Source of the DNA: VRUE01 sp963715455
GTDB lineage: Bacteria; Actinomycetota; Thermoleophilia; Solirubrobacterales; 70-9
Assembly (NCBI GenBank): GCA_963715455.1
Contig: OY970245.1
Span: 372,001 to 436,000, forward strand
Direction of reading: 5' to 3'
Length of the DNA: 64,000 nucleotides
The stretch's first letter is position 1. Each line of letters starts with the position of its first letter. The position numbers and the translations under genes are program-made. Positions 45,831 to 54,753 of the stretch are shown piece after piece. Below the pieces are notes generated by a model. That model worked only from the letters and a program-made list of their open reading frames with translations. It searched no databases and was not told where the DNA came from.

Positions 45831-47151
45831 GCTGCTCGCTCTCGGCGTCTCTCACAAGACCGCCCCGCTCGACCTGCGCGAGCGGCTCTCGCTGACCGAG
45901 GGTCGCGCGGCCGGCGCCCTGCGCGAGCTGACTGAGGTGGCTGGCATCCACGAGGCGGCGGCGATCTCGACCTGCAACCGCACCGAGCTCTACCTGGTGG
46001 TCTCCGATCCGGTCGAGGCCGAGTCGACGGCGCTTGGCGTGCTCACCCGCCAGGCCGACATCCGCCCCACCGAGCTGCTCGGCCACCTCTACTCGCTGCG
46101 CGCCGGCGAGGCCGTGGGCCACCTCTTCCGCGTCACCGCCGGGCTCGACTCGATGATCGTCGGCGAGGCCGAGATCCAGGGCCAGGTAAAGCGCGCCTAC
46201 GAGCTGGCCCTGGTCGAGGGCGGCACCGGCCCGATCCTCAACCGCCTCTTCCGTGGCGCCCTCGCCGCCGGCGGGCGCGCTCGCGAGGAGACCGGAATCA
46301 GCGAGAAAAACGTCTCAGTGCCCTCGGTGGCGGTCGAGCTGGCGCGGCGCACGCTCGGCGATCTCGCCGAGCGACGAGTATTGGTAGTCGGTGCCGGCGA
46401 GACCGCCGAGCTGCTCGCCCGCGCCCTGGTCAGGCGCGGCGTCAAAACGGTTTTCGTCGCCAACCGCCACTACGACAGGGCGATTGGCCTGGCCCAGCGC
46501 TTCGAGGGCAATGCGGTGCGCTTTGAGGAGCTGCCCGAGCAGCTCGAGGCGGCCGACATCGTCGTCTCGGCGACCAACTCGCCCCATCACATCGTTGAGC
46601 GCGACGAGCTTGAGCACGTGATGGCGACCCGTGAGGGGCGGCCGCTGCTGCTAGTCGACATCGCCGTACCCCGCGACGTCGAGCCCGAGTGCCGCGAGAT
46701 CGCCGGGGTGAGCTTGCACGACATCGATGACGTGCAGCAGATCGTCGAACGCAACACCAGCGGCCGTGAGGCCGAGGCGCGGCGGGCAGAGCGCATCCTC
46801 GACGCCGAGCAGGACCGCTTCGAGCGCTGGCTGGCGGCGCTCGAGGTGATGCCGACAATCGCCGTGTTGCGTGAGCGTGGCGACGAGGTGGTGCGCCGTG
46901 TGCTGGCTGAGAACGAGGGTCGCTGGGAAAACCTCGGCGAAGCCGACCGCGAGCGCCTCGAGGCGATGGCCAAAGCGATCGCTTCACGCCTCCTGCACGA
47001 GCCGACCCTGCGTATGAAGCGCTCGGCTGGCGGCGACGAGGCCTACCTCTACGTCAGCGCCCTGCGCGAGCTCTTCGGCCTCGATGCGGAGACCGAGCCG
47101 GAGCTGGAGGCGGAGGGCAACGTGACGGAGTTGCGCCGCAAATCCACTTGA
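45823..47151 (+). CDS. hemA: Glutamyl-tRNA reductase
   Basis: 442 aa. First committed step of C5 tetrapyrrole synthesis: glutamyl-tRNA to glutamate-1-semialdehyde with NADPH. The catalytic Cys is in AISTCNRTELYLV. GLDSMIVGEAEIQGQVK and the NADPH domain VLVVGAGETAELLARAL are typical, and the C-terminal dimerisation helix follows. Overlaps hemC by 4 bp. Confidence 0.96.
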   Translation: MSELLALGVSHKTAPLDLRERLSLTEGRAAGALRELTEVAGIHEAAAISTCNRTELYLVVSDPVEAESTALGVLTRQADIRPTELLGHLYSLRAGEAVGHLFRVTAGLDSMIVGEAEIQGQVKRAYELALVEGGTGPILNRLFRGALAAGGRAREETGISEKNVSVPSVAVELARRTLGDLAERRVLVVGAGETAELLARALVRRGVKTVFVANRHYDRAIGLAQRFEGNAVRFEELPEQLEAADIVVSATNSPHHIVERDELEHVMATREGRPLLLVDIAVPRDVEPECREIAGVSLHDIDDVQQIVERNTSGREAEARRAERILDAEQDRFERWLAALEVMPTIAVLRERGDEVVRRVLAENEGRWENLGEADRERLEAMAKAIASRLLHEPTLRMKRSAGGDEAYLYVSALRELFGLDAETEPELEAEGNVTELRRKST

Positions 47152-48023
47152 CGCTGCGCATTGCCACTCGCAGCAGTGCATTGGCGATAGCCCAGGCCAG
47201 TCAGGTGGCCGAGATGCTTGGCGGGGCGCAGCTGGTCGAGGTTTCTTCGGACGGTGAGGTTGGTGACAAGTCGCGCTTTGTGCGCGGCGTCGAGCAGACG
47301 CTGCTCGATGGCAGGGCCGAGGTCGGCGTCCACTCGGCGAAGGACCTGCCAGCTGAGATGCCCGACGGGTTGAGAATCGCCGCGGTGCCAGCGCGCGAGG
47401 AAGCGGCCGACGCCTGGATCGGCGTCGGCGCCGCGCTTGATGAGGTTCCCGAGGGCGCAACGGTCGGCACCGCCAGCTTGCGACGACAGGCCCAGCTGCT
47501 TGCCGCTCGTCCTGATCTGAAGGTGCGCGAGCTGCACGGCAACGTCGATACGCGGCTGCGCAAGCTGGCCGAGGGAGAGCTGGACGCGATCGTGCTCGCG
47601 GTCGCCGGACTGCGTCGCCTCGGGCGCGAGGGGGAGGTTGCGTTCGCAATCCCCGCGCAGGCGATGACCCCGGCCGCCGGGCAGGGCGCCCTGGTCCTGC
47701 AGATCCGCGAGGACGATGAGGAGAGCTCCGCAGCCATCGCGCCGCTCGGCGAGCAAGGAGCTCTTTGTGAGCTGACCGCGGAGCGCACGGTCGTCGCCTT
47801 GCTCGAGGCAACCTGCGCCTCGCCGATCGGCGTCCACGCCATCACGAGTGGCGAGCAGCTGACGATCGACGCTTTCGTCGGCCTGCCCGACGGCAGCGAG
47901 TGGATCCGCGACCGGGTCGTGGGTCCCGCCGCGCAGCCCATCGTGCTCGGCGGCGAGCTGGTCGAGCGCCTGCGGGGCGCCGGCGCCGGCGAGATCCTCG
48001 AGCGCGCCGAGGCTATGGCATGA
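47148..48023 (+). CDS. hemC: Porphobilinogen deaminase (hydroxymethylbilane synthase)
   Basis: 291 aa from a TTG. LRIATRSSALAIAQA at the N-terminus, GRAEVGVHSAKDLP, the catalytic region LHGNVDTRLRKL and the dipyrromethane-binding Cys in EATCASPIGVHA are all present. It is coupled to hemA upstream and to cobA/hemD downstream by 4-bp overlaps. Confidence 0.96.
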   Translation: MTLRIATRSSALAIAQASQVAEMLGGAQLVEVSSDGEVGDKSRFVRGVEQTLLDGRAEVGVHSAKDLPAEMPDGLRIAAVPAREEAADAWIGVGAALDEVPEGATVGTASLRRQAQLLAARPDLKVRELHGNVDTRLRKLAEGELDAIVLAVAGLRRLGREGEVAFAIPAQAMTPAAGQGALVLQIREDDEESSAAIAPLGEQGALCELTAERTVVALLEATCASPIGVHAITSGEQLTIDAFVGLPDGSEWIRDRVVGPAAQPIVLGGELVERLRGAGAGEILERAEAMA

Positions 48024-49525
48024 GTGCCAGGCCGGGGGTCGTCTACCTGGTCGGCGCCGGACCCGGGGACCCAGGATTGATCACGGCTCGGGCCCTGGAG
48101 CTGATCGGCTCGGCCGACACGGTCTTCTATGACCGGCTGATCCCGCCGGGGGCGCTAGACGGGGCCCCCGAGGACGCCGAGCTGGTCTACGTCGGCAAGG
48201 CTCCCGGTCGGCCCTCGGTGCCGCAGGAGGAGATCGGCGAGCAGCTGGTCACCGCAGCGCAGGAAGGCAAGAGCGTCGTGCGGCTCAAGGGCGGCGACCC
48301 ATTCGTCTTCGGGCGCGGCGGTGAGGAGGGCGAAGTCCTTCGCGAGGCTGGGGTCGAGTTCGAGGTGGTGCCCGGCGTCACCGCCGGCGTCGCCGCCAGC
48401 GCCTACGCCGGCATCCCGGTCACCCACCGCGACGACGCCTCGGCCGTCGCCTTCGTCACCGGCCACGAGGACCCCGAGAAGCCCGAGAGCGCTCTCGACT
48501 GGGCGGCGTTGGCCCGCTTCCCAGGCACGCTCGTCTTCTACATGGGAGTCAAGCGCCTCGCCGCCAACGCGGCGGCGCTGATCGAGGCGGGCCGCGACCC
48601 GGCCGAGCCGGCCGCCGCGGTGGAGCGTGGCACGATGGACGGCCAGCGCACCGTGGTCGCCACGCTCGGCGGCCTCGCCGAGGCGGTGGAGCGCGAGGGG
48701 GTCGGCGCCCCGGCGCTGATCGTCGTGGGCCGCGTCGTGGAGCGGCGCGAGCAGCTGGCCTGGCTTGAGCGCCGCCCCCTGCACGGCTGCCGCGTGGTCG
48801 TCACCCGTGCCCGGGCCCAGGCCAGTGGTCTCGCCGCCACTCTGCGCGGACTCGGCGCTGAGGTCGTCGAGCTACCGGCAATTCGCATCGAGCCGCGATT
48901 GGAGAGCGAGGAGCTGCGCCGCGCCGTGGAATCGATCCGCGACTACTCGCTGCTCTGCCTGACCAGCCCCAACGGCGTGCACCTGCTCTTCGAGGCGCTA
49001 ACCGCAGCGGACCGCGACGCGCGCAGCCTCGCCGGTGCGACCATCGCGGCGATCGGTCCCGGCACCGCGCGCGCACTGGCCGAGCACGGCATCGCCGCTG
49101 ACATCGTCCCCGAGGAGTTCGTCGCCGAGGCGCTGGTCGAGGCGCTCGCCGAGGTCGAGGTCACCGGCAAGCGGGTCCTCATCGCCCGTGCCGCCGAGGC
49201 CCGCGAGGTGCTCCCTGATGCCCTGCGCGAGCGCGGCGCCGAGGTCGACATCGTCGCCCTCTATGAGACGGTGCGCGAGACGCCCAGCGACCAGGCCATC
49301 GAGAGCGCACAGAACGCCGACTACGTCACCTTCACCTCCTCCTCGACCGTGCGCAACCTGACCGAGGCGCTCGGCGAACGCTTCCCAAAGGGGGCCCGCA
49401 TCGTCTCGATCGGCCCCGTGACCAGCGAGACCATCCGCGACGCCGGTCTCGAGGTCCACGTCGAAGCAACCCGTCACGACATAAAGGGCCTGATCGCCGC
49501 CCTTCTAGCCGACGCCGCCCGCTGA
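48020..49525 (+). CDS. cobA/hemD: Fused uroporphyrinogen-III C-methyltransferase / uroporphyrinogen-III synthase
   Basis: 501 aa from the ATG at 48020, overlapping the hemC stop. Residues of about 1-250 form the SUMT (CobA) methyltransferase: YLVGAGPGDPGLIT, VRLKGGDPFVFGRGGEE, GVTAGVAASAYAGIPVTHR. Residues of about 255-500 form HemD: VVVTRARAQASGLAATLRG, LTSPNGVHLLF, VTFTSSSTVRNL. The fusion makes uroporphyrinogen III and then precorrin-2, the branch point to siroheme and cobalamin. The fusion is known in Gram-positive bacteria. A palindromic element begins right at the 3' end. Confidence 0.95.
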   Translation: MSARPGVVYLVGAGPGDPGLITARALELIGSADTVFYDRLIPPGALDGAPEDAELVYVGKAPGRPSVPQEEIGEQLVTAAQEGKSVVRLKGGDPFVFGRGGEEGEVLREAGVEFEVVPGVTAGVAASAYAGIPVTHRDDASAVAFVTGHEDPEKPESALDWAALARFPGTLVFYMGVKRLAANAAALIEAGRDPAEPAAAVERGTMDGQRTVVATLGGLAEAVEREGVGAPALIVVGRVVERREQLAWLERRPLHGCRVVVTRARAQASGLAATLRGLGAEVVELPAIRIEPRLESEELRRAVESIRDYSLLCLTSPNGVHLLFEALTAADRDARSLAGATIAAIGPGTARALAEHGIAADIVPEEFVAEALVEALAEVEVTGKRVLIARAAEAREVLPDALRERGAEVDIVALYETVRETPSDQAIESAQNADYVTFTSSSTVRNLTEALGERFPKGARIVSIGPVTSETIRDAGLEVHVEATRHDIKGLIAALLADAAR

Positions 49526-49569
49526 CTTTGTACTTTTTCGCCGTATTGGCGAAGAAAGACAAAGTCAGC
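49521..49569. repeat. Family A palindromic mini-element at the hemD/birA junction
   Basis: 22+5+22 inverted repeat, arms GCTGACTTTGTACTTTTTCG on the left and GAAGAAAGACAAAGTCAGC at the right end. It includes the last codon region and stop (TGA) of cobA/hemD and the first possible TTG start of birA. If that TTG is used, about 14 N-terminal residues of BirA come from the element. Confidence 0.8.
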
Positions 49570-49581
49570 CTCGGAGTTGAG

Positions 49582-50280
49582 TTGTTCGGGACTCCTCATC
49601 GGCACTATCGGGTTACTGACTCGACCAACTCCCGGGCGCGTGAGCTGGCCGAGGCTGGCGCTCCCGGCGGCACGGTGGTCACCGCCCGTGAGCAGACCGC
49701 CGGGCGCGGGCGCCAGGGTCGCGTCTGGACGGCGCCGGAAGGCAAGGCGCTGCTCTACTCGGCGATCCTGCGGCCGCTCGACGAGCGCCACCTGCTGTTG
49801 CCGCTCTCCGTGCCACTGGCGGTCTGCGCCGCGGCCGAGGCGCTACGGCCCGGCATCAAGTGCCAGGTCAAGTGGCCCAACGACGTCTGGCTCGAGGGGC
49901 GCAAGCTGGCGGGAATTCTGATTGAGGCCAAACCACAGGACGGCTGGGCGGTGATCGGCATCGGCCTCAACCTCACAATTGCTCCCGACGAGTTCCCACC
50001 CGACCTGCGCCAGCCAGCGACTTCGCTCTTCAACAACGCAACGGGGACCCTCGGCGCTGCGGACGCGCTCAGCCGTCACCTGGACCGCTGGGTCTGGGCG
50101 GGACACGAGGAGGTGCTCAACGAGTGGCGCCGACGCGATGGCCTGCGCGGGCGCGAGATCAGCTGGGAGGGTGGCTCAGGCGTCGCCGCTGGAATCGACC
50201 ACCGCGGCAACCTCGTCGTCACCCTCGCCAACGGGGACAGCGTCAGCCTCGGCGCCGGCGAGGTCAGCCTGCGGCTCTGA
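49582..50280 (+). CDS. birA: Biotin--[acetyl-CoA-carboxylase] ligase
   Basis: About 232 aa from a TTG at 49582 with GGAG 5-6 nt upstream; an in-frame TTG at 49528 lies inside the palindrome and would add 18 residues. Motifs: STNSRARELAEAG, the biotinyl-AMP loop GRGRQGRVW, and KWPNDVWLEGRKLAGILIE. No N-terminal HTH, so an enzyme only, not a repressor. Attaches biotin to carboxylases. Its last 105 bp lie antisense to the 3' end of the helicase gene. Confidence 0.93.
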   Translation: MFGTPHRHYRVTDSTNSRARELAEAGAPGGTVVTAREQTAGRGRQGRVWTAPEGKALLYSAILRPLDERHLLLPLSVPLAVCAAAEALRPGIKCQVKWPNDVWLEGRKLAGILIEAKPQDGWAVIGIGLNLTIAPDEFPPDLRQPATSLFNNATGTLGAADALSRHLDRWVWAGHEEVLNEWRRRDGLRGREISWEGGSGVAAGIDHRGNLVVTLANGDSVSLGAGEVSLRL

Positions 50281-52767
50281 GCCCTTCTTCGCCGCGCCAC
50301 CGTTCTCCGCCGCGGCTTTAGCCTCCTCGCCGTTCTTCTTCGCCCCGCGCTTCTTGTTCGGCCGACGACGCCGCTTGCCGCCCTTGGGGAAGTTGCGCAG
50401 CAGCTCGCGAGCGATCGCCGAGGGCTTGCGGGCCATGCGCATACGCGCTCCGCGCAGCACCTCTTCGCCCTCGGGCGTGTGCGAGACGGCGGCGGCAAGC
50501 AGTGCCACAGCCAGGCGGCGGTCCTGTTTGCGCGCCGCGTGCACGAGGCGGCGCGCGTTGCGCCCGTGGGCACGACCCGAGGAGTTGACCAGCAGGCCGA
50601 GCAGCCGCTTGGTCTCCGGCCAGCGCTGCACGGCGTACTCTTCGTGCAGCTCGCGGGTGTAGGAGGCAAGCCGCCAAACCCAGGCCTGCGCCTGGTCGCG
50701 CCGCCCGATCCGCTTGTCGACCAGTGCCTGCAGCAGGGTCCGCGTGCCGGCCCGCTTGTCCTCGCGGCTCCAAGTGCCGACGATGTCGATCGCGTCGTCG
50801 AAAGCCTCGGCGTCGCCGAAGTCGGCGATCTCGCTCAGCGCTTTCAGTTTGAGCTGCGAGTTGCGGTTGCGCTGCACGCAGGTGAGCAGGAAGCGGCGGC
50901 GCAGCTCCTGCGAGCGCGAGCTCTGCAGGATCGCCCGCCCGCGGCGCCAGCCCTGCGGGTTGATTCGTGCCCCGGCCAGTGCCGCCCAGGCGTGCTGCTC
51001 GGGGTAATCGAGGTTGTCGACGGCGATTCGCCAGAGCTCGCGTTCGAGCACCTGCATGCGCCGCTCCTCCTTGTCGGAGACGGGCACGATGCGCCGCTCG
51101 ACCTTGATCCGGCGGCCGCGCGCCCGGCGCACCGGGCCGATGACGATCGCGCCACCGCGGTAGACGTCGCGGTCGAGCAGGCTGTGCAGGGTGACGATCG
51201 CCTCGTCGTGGGTGGTCGCCGGGTGGACGAAGTCGATCACAAGGCCCGCCTCCTTGCCTGGCGCGCGGCGGGTCACGCGGCCGACCCGCTGCTGGTAGAT
51301 GCGCCGTGAAGCGGTCGGCGCCAGGTGCATGCAGAGCGTCGCGCGGGGCGAGTTCCAGCCCTCGGCGAGCAGCATCGCGTTGCAGAGCACGTCGACCTCG
51401 CCGCGCTCGAAGCCGGCGAGGATCTCGGCCAGTTCGCGCTTCGGCGTCTCGCCGGAGACGGCCCGCGCTGCGATGCCGGCGTTCTGCAGCGCCCGGGCAA
51501 CGTTCTTGGCGTGCTGCACACCGGCCGTGTAGAGAACACCTGGCATGCCGGCGAAGCGCGTTTTGTAGAGATCGGCGATCGCCACGTTGAAGGGCTCCTG
51601 GTCGAGCAGGGCGGCCAGCTCCTCCTGGTCGAAGTCCTGGTCGACCTCGCCCTTGCGCAGCGGCACTTTGGCGATCGTCCGCACGCCCGGCCCCGGGGGG
51701 ATGCGCATGCAGCGCAGCGGCGAGATGACGCCGCGGCGTGCGGCCTGGATCAGGTCGAAACGCGAAGTCTGGGTCGGGAAGAGGTCGGCGACGTGGCGGG
51801 CGATCAGCGCCCCGGTGGCGGTCATGCCGATGAAGACGGGACCGGTCCAGGCGCGGATGCAGGCGCTGGTCTTCTCACCCAGCGCGGTGTGCGCCTCGTC
51901 GCAGATGACGATCGAGTAGGCGTCGGAGACCTTCTTGTGGTTGCGCACGAACCACTGGTAGGTCTCGACCGTGACCGGGCCGTCGGGGTCGTCGCGGCCG
52001 TCCATCAGCGGCGGGCGCAGGCGCTCCTTGTAGCCGCGGTCGGAGATCTCCCCGATGAACTGGTCGACGAGGTTGCGGCGGTGGGTGAGGATCAGCACGC
52101 CGCCCGTGCGCGAGGCCTCGATGAAGCCGACCGCGGCGACCGTCTTACCGGCCCCGGTCGCGTGCTCGAACCAGAAGCGGCGGGCGGCGCCAGGGTCGTC
52201 GGGCGCCTCCTCGATCGTCTCCTCGTCGTCAGCAGCCGCCTCCTCCCAGTCCTGCGGCTCCTCGTCGGCGGCGAGCTCCTCGTCGAGCTCCACCTCGCCA
52301 TTGGTCTCCGGGCCATCGGTGCCCGGCGCCTCCTCTTCATCGCCACTCGACGCCGTCTTCTCCGCGGCGGCCGCGGTGCCGTTGCCGTTGCCGCTGCCGT
52401 TCGCCTTGCCATTGGCGGCAACCTGCTGCTCGGCGATCAGCTCGGTCAAGGTGCCGGAGAGAGCGTCGACCTGGTGCGGGTTGAGTTCCGCCCCGTCGCG
52501 CAGCTTGGGCGGTTCGTCGGCGAGCAGGCGCTCGAGGCCGAGCAGCAAGGAAAAGTCCTGTCGCCACTGGATCGAGGGGCTCTCTGCCCCCTCGTCGAGC
52601 TCGGCGAGCGCCGCGTCCAGGGCCCGGCGGCGCGCAGTGCCCGGCGCCAGCGCCTCGGGCCCCTCGCCGTCAAGCAGGAAGGGCTCGCGGGCAAACGTCG
52701 CCGCCCGATCGATATCGGCGCTAGAGGGAACTGCCGCCGCTGCGGCAACTTCGCTGGTCTTGGCCAT
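50176..52767 (-). CDS. SF2 DEAD/DEAH-box helicase with acidic insert
   Basis: 863 aa. After about 125 residues a linker rich in Gly/Asn, then Asp/Glu (about 120-205), precedes the helicase core: FEHATGAGKTVAAVGF (Walker A), ICDEAHTALG (DEAH), MTATGA (motif III region) and YQQRVGRVTRR (motif VI). After the second RecA domain come about 250 residues of helical character and a basic tail (KGGKRRRRPNKKRG) ending in an acidic Ala-rich tract. It is like DEAD-type helicases often called DUF3427/ResIII-like. Nucleic-acid target not predictable. The tail is antisense to birA. Confidence 0.85.
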   Translation of the reverse strand: MAKTSEVAAAAAVPSSADIDRAATFAREPFLLDGEGPEALAPGTARRRALDAALAELDEGAESPSIQWRQDFSLLLGLERLLADEPPKLRDGAELNPHQVDALSGTLTELIAEQQVAANGKANGSGNGNGTAAAAEKTASSGDEEEAPGTDGPETNGEVELDEELAADEEPQDWEEAAADDEETIEEAPDDPGAARRFWFEHATGAGKTVAAVGFIEASRTGGVLILTHRRNLVDQFIGEISDRGYKERLRPPLMDGRDDPDGPVTVETYQWFVRNHKKVSDAYSIVICDEAHTALGEKTSACIRAWTGPVFIGMTATGALIARHVADLFPTQTSRFDLIQAARRGVISPLRCMRIPPGPGVRTIAKVPLRKGEVDQDFDQEELAALLDQEPFNVAIADLYKTRFAGMPGVLYTAGVQHAKNVARALQNAGIAARAVSGETPKRELAEILAGFERGEVDVLCNAMLLAEGWNSPRATLCMHLAPTASRRIYQQRVGRVTRRAPGKEAGLVIDFVHPATTHDEAIVTLHSLLDRDVYRGGAIVIGPVRRARGRRIKVERRIVPVSDKEERRMQVLERELWRIAVDNLDYPEQHAWAALAGARINPQGWRRGRAILQSSRSQELRRRFLLTCVQRNRNSQLKLKALSEIADFGDAEAFDDAIDIVGTWSREDKRAGTRTLLQALVDKRIGRRDQAQAWVWRLASYTRELHEEYAVQRWPETKRLLGLLVNSSGRAHGRNARRLVHAARKQDRRLAVALLAAAVSHTPEGEEVLRGARMRMARKPSAIARELLRNFPKGGKRRRRPNKKRGAKKNGEEAKAAAENGGAAKKGSEPQADLAGAEADAVPVGEGDDEVAAVVDSSGDA

Positions 52768-52917
52768 GAAGGCTTTCGGGTTCCGTCCCCACCGAATGAC
52801 GCATGCGGCGGGGCAACTAGGACGAGCGAGCCGCGAGGTCTTGGTTACGTCCCCCCGGCGCTCTCAGCAGTTTGCTTCGCAGATCGCGAACCGAACGTCC
52901 CTATTGTAATCAAGGAA

Positions 52918-53511
52918 TTGACGAATGCGGGACGACAGTTTGCGATCGGCGCGGTCCTGCTGATGATCGCGGTCCTGGCCGGAGGCTGCGGCCTGGGCGA
53001 GGAGGCGAGCTTCGACGGCAGCCACCCGGACTACACGCGGGCGCTGGCCGGCTCGCCGCCGCCGCTGGCCGCCCTGCACGAGCAGGCCAACGAGCTGCTG
53101 CCCGGTGGCGCCGGCGCCTACCGGCAACGCATCGAGTCGCTCGCCGGCTACCCGGTGGTCGTCAACATCTGGGCTTCCTGGTGTGGACCGTGTCGCCTCG
53201 AGTTCCCCGCCCTGCAGAAGCTCTCCGCCCGCTACGGCAAACGGGTCGCCTTCCTCGGCGTCAACAAGGAAAACTCGGTCGACGCCGCCGAGACCTTCCT
53301 GCGGGAAGCGCCGGTCCCCTATCCCAGCTACGGCGACCCCGACGGGGAGATCGCCGAGGTAGTCGGGGCGCCGCGTGGCCTGCCCGACACCGCCTACTAC
53401 GACAAGCGGGGGGAGCTCTGCTTCCTCAAACTGGGCCAGTACGCCGAGCACAGCGAACTCGCCGCCGACGTGCGCCGCTTCGCCCTGCGCGAAGAGTGCG
53501 AGGGCGGATAA
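52918..53511 (+). CDS. TlpA-like thioredoxin-fold lipoprotein
   Basis: About 197 aa from a TTG; the start is uncertain. A lipoprotein signal (GAVLLMIAVLAGGC) places Cys near residue 25. The thioredoxin fold reads VVVNIWASWCGPCRLEFPAL with the CGPC active site, then GVNKENSVDAAETFL and the cis-Pro region RGLPDTAYYDK. Membrane-attached thiol reductases of this type keep apocytochrome cysteines reduced, which would fit the ccm genes 7 kb away. The adjacent NfeD gene starts 7 bp downstream. Confidence 0.85.
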   Translation: MTNAGRQFAIGAVLLMIAVLAGGCGLGEEASFDGSHPDYTRALAGSPPPLAALHEQANELLPGGAGAYRQRIESLAGYPVVVNIWASWCGPCRLEFPALQKLSARYGKRVAFLGVNKENSVDAAETFLREAPVPYPSYGDPDGEIAEVVGAPRGLPDTAYYDKRGELCFLKLGQYAEHSELAADVRRFALREECEGG

Positions 53512-53518
53512 TCCGCGC

Positions 53519-53995
53519 ATGGACTTCTTCGTCGTCCTCGCCCTGATCGGCGTCGCCCTGCTGCTCACCGAGCTGCTGCTGCCGACCGGCGGAGTGCTCG
53601 CCGTGCTCGGCGCCGCCGGTCTGGTCGCTGGCGGCATCGTCGCCCTCTCCTCCGACGCGAGCAACGCCGACTTCATCGGCCCGGCGCTGATCGCACTCGG
53701 AGTGCTCTCGCTGATCACCTTCTTCGTCGTCGCCCGCAAGGTGCTCGAAGCGCACCGCGACGAGCCGGTGCGCACCGGCTCGGAGGAGCTGGTCGGAGCG
53801 TTGGCCGAGGCGCGCAGCGCGATCGACCCCGAGGGCCAGGTCTGGATCGAGGGCGCGCTCTGGCGAGCGCGCCTCGACGACGGTGTGGAGCCAATTCGTC
53901 TGGGGGATAGAGTCCGCGTCGATGCGGTCGAGGGTCTGACGCTGGTCGTCCGTCCCGAGTCGCCCACCGGTCAAGCCGCGGAAGGAGCAAGCTGA
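53519..53995 (+). CDS. NfeD-like membrane protein
   Basis: 158 aa. Two to three membrane segments (FFVVLALIGVALLLTELLL, VLAVLGAAGLVAGGIVAL, IGPALIALGVLSLITFFVVA) followed by an OB-fold domain (GALAEARSAIDPEGQVWIEG then VRVDAVEGLTLVV), as in short NfeD proteins. The stop overlaps the slipin start by one base; NfeD and slipin/SPFH proteins act together in membrane organisation. Confidence 0.88.
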   Translation: MDFFVVLALIGVALLLTELLLPTGGVLAVLGAAGLVAGGIVALSSDASNADFIGPALIALGVLSLITFFVVARKVLEAHRDEPVRTGSEELVGALAEARSAIDPEGQVWIEGALWRARLDDGVEPIRLGDRVRVDAVEGLTLVVRPESPTGQAAEGAS

Positions 53996-54753
53996 TGGAA
54001 GTCGCACTCGGAGTGCTTGTCGTCCTAGCGATCTTCGTGCTGATTGCGCTCGGTGCCGCAGTCAAGGTGCTGCGCGAGTACGAGCGCGGCGTCATCTTCC
54101 GGCTCGGCCGCCTGATCGCCACCAAGGGCCCAGGCCTGATCCTGCTGATCCCCTTCATCGACCGCATGGTCAAGGTCGACCTGCGCACGGTGACACTCAA
54201 CATCCCGCCGCAAGAGGTGATCACCCGCGACAACGTGCCCTCCAGTGTCAACGCGGTCGCCTACTTCCGCGTGGTCGACGCCAACCGCTCGATCGTCGAG
54301 GTCGAGAATTACCTGCTGGCGACGTCGCAGATCGCCCAGACAGCGCTGCGCTCCATACTCGGCAAGGCCGAGCTCGACCAGCTGCTCTCCGAGCGCGAGC
54401 GGCTCAACGAAGAGCTGCAGAAGATCATCGACGAGTCGACCGAGCCCTGGGGCGTGAAGGTGACCGCGGTCGAGATCAAGGACGTCGAGATCCCCGAGCA
54501 GATGCAGCGGGCGATGGCGCGCCAGGCCGAGGCCGAGCGCGAGCGGCGGGCCAAGATCATCAACTCCGAGGGCGAGTACCAGGCGGCGCAGAAGCTCACC
54601 GACGCGGCCGACATCATCAGCACCAATCCGGCCTCCCTGCAGCTGCGCTACCTGCAGACTCTGCTGGAGATCGGCAGCAACCAGAACACGACGATCGTCT
54701 TCCCGCTGCCGATGGACGTGCTCGAGCCGTTCCTCAAAAAACACGACGCTTGA
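53995..54753 (+). CDS. Slipin / SPFH band-7 family protein
   Basis: 252 aa. One N-terminal membrane segment, then the band-7 domain: EYERGVIFRLGRLIATKGPG, DLRTVTLNIPPQEVITRDNV and the helical AMARQAEAERERRAKIINSEGE of slipins/stomatins. Operon with the NfeD gene upstream and galT downstream (TTGA overlap). Confidence 0.93.
   Translation: MEVALGVLVVLAIFVLIALGAAVKVLREYERGVIFRLGRLIATKGPGLILLIPFIDRMVKVDLRTVTLNIPPQEVITRDNVPSSVNAVAYFRVVDANRSIVEVENYLLATSQIAQTALRSILGKAELDQLLSERERLNEELQKIIDESTEPWGVKVTAVEIKDVEIPEQMQRAMARQAEAERERRAKIINSEGEYQAAQKLTDAADIISTNPASLQLRYLQTLLEIGSNQNTTIVFPLPMDVLEPFLKKHDA

Noticed and set aside
51325..52900. Long plus-strand frame opposite the helicase, continuous with the TlpA-like gene
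   Set aside because: The helicase on the minus strand shows Walker A, DEAH and motif VI; the plus-strand frame has no motifs before about 52918, where the lipoprotein signal starts.
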